Part shown: piece by piece, positions 5,569 to 11,174 of the stretch | Numbering within the stretch: position 1 is the stretch's first letter | Layout: each line of letters opens with the position of its first letter | Assembly: GCA_024743015.1 (NCBI GenBank) | Contig: JANSXJ010000097.1 | Span: forward strand, 1 to 11,174 | From: Hyphomonas sp. | GTDB taxonomy: Bacteria; Pseudomonadota; Alphaproteobacteria; Caulobacterales; Hyphomonadaceae | Direction: 5' to 3' | DNA: 11,174 bases | Notes under the pieces: generated by a model | What the model saw: the letters and a program-made list of their open reading frames with translations, nothing else | Told to the model about the DNA's origin: nothing | Databases searched by the model: none | Made by a program: the position numbers and the translations under genes

Positions 5569-6714
5569 CTATGCCAATGATCTGGCCAAAGCCGCTTCTG
5601 GCTCGTCGGGGAACTGGATCAGCATCGCCACGATATCGAGGGCGCGTGTCAGTTCATCTCTTGACTTCGGTGCGCCCAGAACGATCCGCGTCGCGCCCGG
5701 CTCAAAGCCCGGCTCAACGCAAAACAGCTGTCCGGGTCGAAGAAGCAGCCCATGATCTGCGGCAGCATCCACAAACGCCCCTCCCTGCAAGCCAGTCGGC
5801 AACGTCAGCCAGAGAAACAGAGATTCGGGATGCGTTTTGTAGGTAGCGCCCTGGAGCACGCGCGCCGCGATCTTCTGACGTTCCAAAGCTTCGGTATGGA
5901 TGGCCGCGAATATGCGGTCGGCGGTCCCTGTGCGTACCCAACATCTCATCAGTGCTGCGGACAGAGGAGAAGCGAACCAAGTCGATGCGGTATCAAGTGG
6001 CGCCACCGCGGCCTTGGCGGCAGGCGCCGACGGTGCGACGAGGTAGCCGACACGCAAAGCTGGAGCGACGCATTTCGACGGGCTGGTGCAATGCCATGTG
6101 ACGTCAGGCGCCATGGCGCTGATGGGCGGCGGGCTATCCGAAGGCAGCATGCCATAGACGTCGTCCTCTATGATGGCCAATCCGCGTCGCCGCGCTAGGT
6201 CGGCAAGGTCCTGCCGGCGTGCCTGAGACATGACCAGAGTGGTGGGGTTGTGAAGAGTCGGTGTGAGGAAGAGACCTTTCGCACCGGTCTTGCGGCACAT
6301 CTCGTCCACGCTGTCCGGATCGGCGCCGTCGTCATCCATCTCAACCGGCAAGACACTGATTCCAAGAGCGCCGGCCAGCTTGCGGATGCCATAATAGCCA
6401 ATCTTCTCGGCCAACAGGACATTGCCGGGCCCGATCAGATGGTGAAGCGACAGAAAAAGAGCGTTCTGAGCGCCATTCGTTACGACGATGCGGTCTGTTT
6501 GCAGGTCTTGCGCGAACCTGCGCCGAAGCCACTGCCGTGCCACGTCCTTATCTGCATCGGTGCCGGCAAAGCTGTGGCTGCGCATGAGCAGTGAAAGGTC
6601 TTCGTCATGCTTGATCATGTCGAATGCCGCACCGGCAGCATCTCCAAGCCAGTCGGGTGTCGGCGGGGTGGTGCGAACAAGATTGATCGGATTGGCAACG
6701 ACGGTTTTGGTCAT
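5569..6714 (-). CDS. MocR-type PLP-dependent aminotransferase (no DNA-binding domain)
   Basis: This 381-residue fold-type I aminotransferase is of the class I/II type found as the C-terminal domain of MocR/GntR regulators, but here it stands alone, starting directly at the catalytic domain. Landmarks are VTNGAQNALFLSL (78-90), TPTLHNPTT with Asn156, IIEDDVYGML with Asp185 and Tyr187 contacting PLP, SPSKCVAPALRVGYLVAP (211-228) with the Schiff-base Lys214, and ATRIVLG with the substrate-carboxylate Arg343. The reaction should be transfer of an amino group from an amino acid or amine to a 2-oxo acid; the substrate is unknown. It is probably the last gene of the minus-strand unit, starting 25 nt after the deacylase stop. 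Its position after a deacylase suggests it uses the amine freed by that enzyme, which is inference. All key residues are present. Confidence 0.87.
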   Translation of the reverse strand: MTKTVVANPINLVRTTPPTPDWLGDAAGAAFDMIKHDEDLSLLMRSHSFAGTDADKDVARQWLRRRFAQDLQTDRIVVTNGAQNALFLSLHHLIGPGNVLLAEKIGYYGIRKLAGALGISVLPVEMDDDGADPDSVDEMCRKTGAKGLFLTPTLHNPTTLVMSQARRQDLADLARRRGLAIIEDDVYGMLPSDSPPPISAMAPDVTWHCTSPSKCVAPALRVGYLVAPSAPAAKAAVAPLDTASTWFASPLSAALMRCWVRTGTADRIFAAIHTEALERQKIAARVLQGATYKTHPESLFLWLTLPTGLQGGAFVDAAADHGLLLRPGQLFCVEPGFEPGATRIVLGAPKSRDELTRALDIVAMLIQFPDEPEAALARSLA

Positions 6715-6739
6715 GCGTGATGTGCTTTCTCTTCAGTCT

Positions 6740-7786
6740 TCAGTCTTCAGGCGTGCCGGTGGCAAACACGCATTGGCCGGCGCGGACGCGCGCATGCGCG
6801 CGGCGTAAAAGAACGAGACCCGATGTCTTGAAGTTGAGGTTGACCGGTTCGCGCCATGGGTTGCGGGTATCGTGGACCAGCCCCGCGCATTGGCCGACCT
6901 CGACAAGGTCACCCAAGCTGACAAAGGGCTCGAAGATGCCGTCAACGGCCGTGTAGAGGAAGTCGGAGACCCTGTGGCGCCGGACGAACCGCGTGGTCGG
7001 TGCGGGCGCTTCCGTAAGGGGCCGTCGCAACAGCCCGATGCGATGCAGCGCCCGCAGCAGACCCTCCTGGGCAAGGTCCAAGACCGGCTTGACGATCGCG
7101 CCACTTCCGGGAAGCTCAGTGCTGACGCGGACAACGCCCTTGCGCTGACAGGAGGCGACCATGCTCAGATCGCCACCGCTGGAGCCTTCGACGATCAAGC
7201 CGATCGGCAGCCCGAACGCGGCCACAACATCACGGGCCTGAGCGTAGAGCGCGGGATCGTCGCCGTCGCATGCCACTGCGGAAGGAAGGTACTCACTCGC
7301 GCGGCCGGCGGAATGCAGGTCAAAGACATAGCCGACCCTCGACAGCAACTCTGCTTCGACATAGTGGGCGATCATCTGGGTGGCAGTGCCACGCGGATCG
7401 CCAGGGAACTGGCGATTGAGATTACCGCCATCAAGTGGCGACACGCGGGTTCCCGCTTCAACGGCCGGAGCATTGAGACCGGAAATGATGTAGACCGTGC
7501 CGGCGATATCATCGGCTGCCAGCATCCGGCTTAGGTTCATGAGGATGACCTGCCCCTCATATTCATCGCCATGATTGCCAGCCATCAAAAGAACGCGAGG
7601 ACCCGCGCCATTTCGAATGACCGTTATGGGGATCGGGATATGGGCGTAGCCTGTATCGTTCTCCGACACCGGGACACAAAGATGCCCGGCCTGCTTTCCC
7701 TCGCCATCAAGCGGAATGGTCGCCCAGATGCGGGAGCCGGATGCAGGTCGGGTCATCGCTATTCTCAGTCCTTTGATATGCGGCAT
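6740..7786 (-). CDS. DoeB-like zinc deacylase (succinylglutamate desuccinylase/aspartoacylase family)
   Basis: This 348-residue member of the AstE/AspA family (M14-like zinc hydrolases) most resembles DoeB, the N-acetyl-L-2,4-diaminobutyrate deacetylase of ectoine breakdown. The opening WATIPLDGEGKQAGHLCVP and PIPITVIRNGAGPRVLLMAG are typical of that group. GNHGDEYEG (70-78) gives zinc ligands His72 and Glu75, NLNRQFPG holds Arg125, and FDLHSAG gives the third ligand His158. STELPG holds the catalytic Glu224. The C-terminal domain (about 275-325, with AVDGIFEPFVSLGDLVEVGQ) has the usual barrel-sandwich look. The expected reaction is hydrolysis of an N-acyl amide to acid plus amine. No doeA, ectABC or other ectoine gene is nearby, so the substrate may differ. 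A second possible start (ATG, 7756-7754) has AAGGA upstream, whereas the ATG at 7786 lies inside a 6-bp inverted repeat and lacks a clear ribosome site. Confidence 0.87.
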   Translation of the reverse strand: MPHIKGLRIAMTRPASGSRIWATIPLDGEGKQAGHLCVPVSENDTGYAHIPIPITVIRNGAGPRVLLMAGNHGDEYEGQVILMNLSRMLAADDIAGTVYIISGLNAPAVEAGTRVSPLDGGNLNRQFPGDPRGTATQMIAHYVEAELLSRVGYVFDLHSAGRASEYLPSAVACDGDDPALYAQARDVVAAFGLPIGLIVEGSSGGDLSMVASCQRKGVVRVSTELPGSGAIVKPVLDLAQEGLLRALHRIGLLRRPLTEAPAPTTRFVRRHRVSDFLYTAVDGIFEPFVSLGDLVEVGQCAGLVHDTRNPWREPVNLNFKTSGLVLLRRAHARVRAGQCVFATGTPED

Positions 7787-7805
7787 GCTGGTGATGCCGT
7801 CCTTG

Positions 7806-7846
7806 AGACACCACCAGCAACGCCGTTTGCGCTCAAGCGTGTGTCT
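7806..7846 (-). promoter_or_regulatory. Intercistronic hairpin between solute-binding protein and deacylase genes
   Basis: AGACAC (7806-7811) pairs with GTGTCT (7841-7846), and GCAA (7817-7820) can pair with TTGC (7827-7830) inside. It overlaps the stop codon of the solute-binding protein gene. No T-run follows. Such structures after binding-protein genes often protect the upstream mRNA or reduce read-through; that role is inference. Confidence 0.3.
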
Positions 7847-9092
7847 AGAGAAGGCCTTCGACTTCGGCCTTTAAGTCCTGAAGCGTTTCCTCGGGCTCCG
7901 TCTCGCCGGTCAGGACCTGGCGCATATATTCCTCGATCACGCCGGTGATCCGCACGGAGTTTTCGCCGGGAAAGGCATAGGATGGACCCGCCACCTCGAT
8001 TGTCAGCGCCGGCACCTGATAATGCGGGTCGGTCGTGAAGCGTTGCCCGATCTCGCCGTCCCCTTGCAGGGTCATCCGATTGTTCGGGACATAGCCGCTG
8101 TTGCTAGCGAGGATTCTTTGCCCCTCGGCACTCGTCACGAACTTGATGAACTCCCAGGCTGCCGCCTGACGTTCCGGATCGTCCGTCGTCATGACAACAC
8201 AGTTGCCACCGGCGGGCAGCAGGCCATTCTCATGCGGAACGGGGAATCGGCCGACACCGAATGTGAACCGGTCCTCCACCGATGAAAGGCGGGCATTCAG
8301 TCCGGACGAGGAATCCACCAGAATGGCCAGTTGGCCGGCCGCAAAGGCCTGGCGTGCCTGGCTGCGGCTGACATTGGCAAACCCCGCATCGCCCAGGCGG
8401 TTAAGCACGTCGAACGCCCATTGCCCTTCGGCGCTGTCAAGCAAGACCTCGGTGTCATCCTCGCTCATCAGCGTGCCGCCGGCGCTTTCGACCAGGGCCT
8501 TCAGCAGCCAGTTGCCGCTGGCGTCGTAGCTGAAGAACGAGCCTTCGACATCGTCGCCAAGCGCGTCGACCCTTGCGGCGACGTCGATGATCTCGTCCCA
8601 GGAGTAGGACAGGTCGCTGGTGTCGGCGCCCACCGCATCGAGAAGGTCGAGATTGTAGTAGATCACCGGCATGGAGATGGCGAACGGCATGCCGAGAATG
8701 TCGTCGCCCCGCCTGCAGAGGTTCGAAAGCCTTGCAATGTAACCGCGATCATCGAGATCGGTTTCCGCGGCGATGAAGTCGTTCAGAGCGTACCCGGCGC
8801 CCGTGTCCTGGGTCATGCGCATGAAGTTGAAACCCAGGAAGGAGACGTCGGGGACGTCGCCGACGATCCGGCCGCGCAGCAGCGCCTGCATGATCCCTTC
8901 ATAGTTCCCCGAGCCGTGAACGAGTTCGACGTCAATCTGGTCTTGGCTGGAAACGAAGGCTTCAGCCATCGGTTCATAAATCGCCGGATGGTTCCCCTGA
9001 TAGAGAACTCTCAGCGTCGTATCAGCAGCGTGCGATGCCGTTGTGAGCGCAAGCGCACCGGTCAGAATGAAAAGGCGTGAGAGGATTTTCAT
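7845..9092 (-). CDS. ABC transporter extracellular solute-binding protein, family 1 (UgpB-like)
   Basis: This protein is about 415 residues from the chosen start. The ATG at 9092 gives a signal peptide, MKILSRLFILTGALALTTAS then HA, with cleavage likely before ADTTLRVLYQ. There is no lipobox cysteine, so it should be a free periplasmic protein. The mature part has the family 1 binding-protein pattern: NHPAIYEPMAEAFVSSQ, DVSFLGFNFMRM, GMPFAISMPVIYYNLDLLDA, the FAAGQLAILVDSSSG segment, the late ligand-site stretch LLPAGGNCVVM, and AAWEFIKFVTSAEGQRILAS. The pattern recalls UgpB, which binds sn-glycerol-3-phosphate and glycerophosphodiesters. Starting upstream at 9179 would add a non-signal-like extension through the operator palindrome, so 9092 is preferred; GGGAA lies 5 nt before it. 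It is the first gene of the minus-strand unit, with a 58-nt gap to the deacylase. No permease or ATPase gene is in the window. Confidence 0.9.
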   Translation of the reverse strand: MKILSRLFILTGALALTTASHAADTTLRVLYQGNHPAIYEPMAEAFVSSQDQIDVELVHGSGNYEGIMQALLRGRIVGDVPDVSFLGFNFMRMTQDTGAGYALNDFIAAETDLDDRGYIARLSNLCRRGDDILGMPFAISMPVIYYNLDLLDAVGADTSDLSYSWDEIIDVAARVDALGDDVEGSFFSYDASGNWLLKALVESAGGTLMSEDDTEVLLDSAEGQWAFDVLNRLGDAGFANVSRSQARQAFAAGQLAILVDSSSGLNARLSSVEDRFTFGVGRFPVPHENGLLPAGGNCVVMTTDDPERQAAAWEFIKFVTSAEGQRILASNSGYVPNNRMTLQGDGEIGQRFTTDPHYQVPALTIEVAGPSYAFPGENSVRITGVIEEYMRQVLTGETEPEETLQDLKAEVEGLL

Positions 9093-9123
9093 GTCGGTTC
9101 CCGCTTTTGGATATCGAAGATGC

Positions 9124-9157
9124 GCTATATTGGATGAGTGGTCTAAGCCAATATAGC
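9124..9157 (-). promoter_or_regulatory. Candidate promoter of the solute-binding protein operon within a 10-bp inverted repeat
   Basis: On the minus strand, TTGGCT (9146-9151), 16 nt, TATAGC (9124-9129) could be the -35 and -10 elements. GCTATATTGG (9124-9133) is the exact reverse complement of CCAATATAGC (9148-9157). The right arm overlaps the left arm of the larger palindrome at 9135-9178, so the two foldings exclude each other. Confidence 0.4.
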
Positions 9158-9178
9158 AAGATTGGCTTAGACCACTCA
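9135..9178. promoter_or_regulatory. Perfect 18-bp inverted repeat with twin PhnF-like operator sites
   Basis: TGAGTGGTCTAAGCCAAT (9135-9152) is the exact reverse complement of 9161-9178, around an 8-nt centre. Each arm contains a 12-bp TGG-N6-CCA site: TGGTCTAAGCCA (9139-9150) and TGGCTTAGACCA (9163-9174). The second differs at two positions from TGGTATAGACCA, the operator I recall for mycobacterial PhnF, a regulator of the same GntR/HutC family as the neighbouring gene. It lies between the divergent genes and overlaps candidate promoters in both directions, including TTAGAC-17-TATGAC (9167-9195) facing the regulator. Repression of the operon plus autoregulation is the likely role. Confidence 0.7.
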
Positions 9179-9249
9179 AACAAAATTTTTATGACAAAGG
9201 TGCGTCGGCGCATTAAGCTCAAAAGCGAGGGCAACTTGGTCGAGCGGGC

Positions 9250-9984
9250 ATGACATCAACGGGCATGGCACGGTGGCGCGAAATAGGCGACCGCATCATC
9301 GAGGACATTGATAGCGGCGCCCTTCAACCAGGCCATCAGCTTCCGCCAACCAGGGCGCTGGCCGAGAGATTTGGCTGCAATCGCAACACGGTCTTGCGCG
9401 CGGTGTCCTTTTTGCAGGACCACGGCCTGCTCCGGGTCGAGCAGGGGCGCGGCACGTTCATTGCCGAAAACGTTGTCGAATACCGCATGGGTTCGCGCAC
9501 CACGTTCGAGGATAATCTGAGCGATGCGGATCTGGTGCCGAGCCGGAAAGCCATTTCAGTTCTCAACCTTCCAGCACCTGAGATGGTGGCCCGACAGCTT
9601 CGCATCGCCAGCGGCAGCAGGGTCGTGGAAATGGCTCTGTTGGGCAGCGCGGACGGCGTTCCGGTGAACTTTGGGCGATACTATTTCCCGCTTGAGCGTC
9701 TGCCGCAAATAGAAGCGCAGATCCAAGCCGCCGTCGAAAAAGCCGACGGCGCGATCTTTGTCGCCAAGCTCCTCAAGACATCCGGAGTTTCGGACTTTCG
9801 CAGGGATGGGCTGCGCATTCGCACCTGTCCGCCGTCAGCCGAAGTGGCCCATCAACTGAAGGTGCCAAGAACCGAGTATGTGTTGGAGGTTCAGGCGGTC
9901 AATCTGAGTTCCGAAGACCAACCGGTGATGTTCGCAGATGTCTTCCACGCCGGGAGCCGTGTCGAATTTGTCTTGGGCTTTTGA
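9250..9984 (+). CDS. GntR-family (HutC subfamily) regulator, PhnF-like
   Basis: This 244-residue protein has an N-terminal GntR winged helix (about 6-75: WREIGDRIIEDIDSGALQPG, LPPTRALAERFGCNRNTVLR, then GLLRVEQGRGTF) and a C-terminal UTRA ligand-binding domain (about 95-242: SVLNLPAPEMVARQL, VNFGRYYFPLERLP, DVFHAGSRVEFVLGF). HutC-type regulators usually repress and are released by a metabolite bound to UTRA. The MARWREIGDRI opening and overall plan are those of PhnF, the regulator of phosphonate and phosphate-ester uptake genes. It is divergent from the solute-binding protein operon, with the operator palindrome between them. Two starts are possible: ATG 9250, or ATG 9265, which gives MARWREI; neither has a strong ribosome site. 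It is convergent with the phosphodiesterase gene, with a hairpin between the stops. Confidence 0.9.
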   Translation: MTSTGMARWREIGDRIIEDIDSGALQPGHQLPPTRALAERFGCNRNTVLRAVSFLQDHGLLRVEQGRGTFIAENVVEYRMGSRTTFEDNLSDADLVPSRKAISVLNLPAPEMVARQLRIASGSRVVEMALLGSADGVPVNFGRYYFPLERLPQIEAQIQAAVEKADGAIFVAKLLKTSGVSDFRRDGLRIRTCPPSAEVAHQLKVPRTEYVLEVQAVNLSSEDQPVMFADVFHAGSRVEFVLGF

Positions 9985-9988
9985 TCCA

Positions 9989-10021
9989 TCGCGCAAAGAG
10001 CACTTCGGTTGTTTTGCGCGA
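9989..10021. terminator. Bidirectional hairpin between convergent genes
   Basis: TCGCGCAAA (9989-9997) pairs perfectly with TTTGCGCGA (10013-10021). The loop contains ACTTCGGT, a potential inner TTCG tetraloop. It lies 4 nt after the regulator stop and 26 nt beyond the stop of the opposing phosphodiesterase gene. A/T bases at the stem top and the position favour a shared terminator, though there is no long T-run on either side. Confidence 0.6.
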
Positions 10022-10047
10022 AGGTCGATGCTCCGGTGTCGTGGCCT

Positions 10048-11174
10048 TCAACCTTCCGCTGTGCCGCTTTTGACATAGATGGTGTCATTGACACGGACAC
10101 GGGCGAGCATCTGTGTGTATGCGCCGTTCTTGGCATCGAACTGCTCGCGTTCTATGACTGGCGCCCTGTCAGATGTAGCGTCTGCAAGTGTTTCATGCAG
10201 GATTCGGCCCGTCATCGACAAGGGGCGCTCGAGGCCAAGAAGGTGCAGCAGCGTCGGTGCGAAATCGCAGATACCCGACGGCACTACAGAAACCTCACCC
10301 TGACCCGCAAACGCCGATCCGGCCACGATCCCGACCGCCGCCAGTTCCTTCGGATGCAGCCCGCCATGGACGCCAAGGCCGCTTGGACGGTGGTTTTCAT
10401 CGAACGTGCCGCCAACAAGGCCGAACCGGTCGATACTGTCATCGGCCCGGAAGGCGAACGAGACATCCGGCGCTCGCTGATGATCGGCAAAGACCAGATG
10501 CTGCCCGAGCGCGCCCGGCGCGATGCCGTGTGTCTCATCCTTTGCCCGTGTGAAGACGGGTCCGCACCAGGCTTGCTCCATCATGGCTGCGACCAGTCGT
10601 GAGACTAACGCCTCATCGGGATCCGCCAGATAGAGCGCTCCGACCTGTCCGGGAACCACGACCACATCGACCTCCGAGGCCGGCGCTGGACCGGTCCGGA
10701 ACCCCGCGTCGCGCAAACTGTCCAACACGGAGACCCGGGTGTGCCCGGTGATGTGCCCATGATCGGAGACTGCGATGATCTGGACGCCCTGGGCGCGGCC
10801 TTCAGCCTCCCACCAGTCAAGAACGCGGCCGAACTGTTGGTCGCAATGGGCGATGATCCGGCGCGTCTCATCGGCGCCGGTACCGTGGAAGTGCGATGTG
10901 ATGTCAGGCTCGCCATAGGACAATATCGTTACGTCCGGCCTGTACTTCGGCCATATCAGGTCCAAAAAGGCCGATGTGATCCAGTCTTGTCCTTCGGTGT
11001 CGGGTTCTGTTTTGGGCGGCTCGGCTGGAAGCGGTCCGACCACTGTTTCGGCTTTCGTCAGTACTTCGTCAGGCGTACAGGCTTCGCGGAAATGGCCCGA
11101 GAGCCGTACATGGCTCATATCGTCGGCCTTGTGATGGAAGAAGCGTGTCGTCCCTGGAGAGTTGGTGGCAAGCA
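10048..11174 (-). CDS. Alkaline-phosphatase-superfamily phosphodiesterase/nucleotide pyrophosphatase (5' end beyond right edge)
   Basis: The frame is open from the stop at 10048-10050 to the right edge: about 374 codons, with residues such as LATNSPGTTRFFHHKADD continuing upstream of the first in-frame ATG at 11118. The gene is therefore partial, and that ATG is not the start. Metal-binding motifs of the type I phosphodiesterase/pyrophosphatase branch are present: SYGEPDITSHFHGTG (Asp and His, 72 and 76 from the internal Met), AVSDHGH (Asp119, His120) and GVHGGLHPKE (His251). The N-terminal metal-binding Asp and the nucleophile Thr/Ser lie off the window. The family hydrolyses phosphate mono- or diesters and, in PhnA, the C-P bond of phosphonoacetate; which applies is not decidable here. 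SGICDFAPTLLHLLGL is the usual C-terminal signature. It probably ends a leftward operon whose other genes lie outside. Confidence 0.85.
   Translation of the reverse strand, partial: LATNSPGTTRFFHHKADDMSHVRLSGHFREACTPDEVLTKAETVVGPLPAEPPKTEPDTEGQDWITSAFLDLIWPKYRPDVTILSYGEPDITSHFHGTGADETRRIIAHCDQQFGRVLDWWEAEGRAQGVQIIAVSDHGHITGHTRVSVLDSLRDAGFRTGPAPASEVDVVVVPGQVGALYLADPDEALVSRLVAAMMEQAWCGPVFTRAKDETHGIAPGALGQHLVFADHQRAPDVSFAFRADDSIDRFGLVGGTFDENHRPSGLGVHGGLHPKELAAVGIVAGSAFAGQGEVSVVPSGICDFAPTLLHLLGLERPLSMTGRILHETLADATSDRAPVIEREQFDAKNGAYTQMLARVRVNDTIYVKSGTAEG

Noticed and set aside
9093..9179. Upstream start for the solute-binding protein (29 extra residues)
   Set aside because: It would put coding sequence through the operator palindrome and promoter and bury the signal peptide; the ATG at 9092 gives a normal signal sequence.
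11116..11118. ATG as start of the phosphodiesterase
   Set aside because: The frame stays open with family-like residues up to the window edge, and the N-terminal metal-binding and nucleophile region is still missing.
1..11174. Insertion sequence, integrase, tRNA attachment site or CRISPR array
   Set aside because: No transposase or integrase motifs, no terminal inverted repeats with target duplications, no tRNA-like cloverleaf and no regularly spaced repeats were found despite the mosaic layout.

Overview
The window looks like accessory DNA from an alphaproteobacterium, most likely Hyphomicrobiales or Sphingomonadales. It is GC-rich, and it carries a DUF932 gene followed by a large-type ParB gene, a pairing usual on alphaproteobacterial plasmids and integrative elements. 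The order-level assignment is an inference. No rRNA, tRNA, CRISPR array, transposase or integrase is visible.

Left part (1-1284): a mosaic of broken genes. Bases 1-264 are an interior piece of an aspartate aminotransferase on the minus strand. It abuts, at about 264-270, a cysteine desulfurase whose C-terminal part, including the catalytic-cysteine loop, is missing.

Middle part (1245-5340): a plasmid- or ICE-like backbone segment. A hipBA toxin-antitoxin operon on the minus strand lies between two imperfect direct repeats. A 502-base intergenic region with several inverted repeats separates it from a plus-strand DUF932 gene and a ParB-like gene. Both of these plus-strand genes start exactly 13 nt after the same 46-nt leader, which folds into a hairpin with a compensatory base-pair change between the copies. 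A long hairpin with a T-run sits between DUF932 and the second leader. The ParB-like gene loses similarity at about 5340 and is probably broken there.

Right part (5569-11174): a different, metabolic unit. A minus-strand run encodes a periplasmic UgpB-type solute-binding protein, a DoeB-like zinc deacylase and a MocR-type aminotransferase without a DNA-binding domain. A GntR/HutC-family regulator resembling PhnF is transcribed divergently. The 157-nt gap between them holds a perfect 18-bp inverted repeat, and each arm resembles the PhnF operator. Convergent with the regulator is the 3' part of an alkaline-phosphatase-superfamily phosphodiesterase that runs off the right edge. Together these suggest uptake and breakdown of an N-acylated amino compound carrying a phosphate or phosphonate ester: de-esterification, N-deacylation, then transamination. 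The genes and the operator are directly supported; the substrate and pathway are inference.
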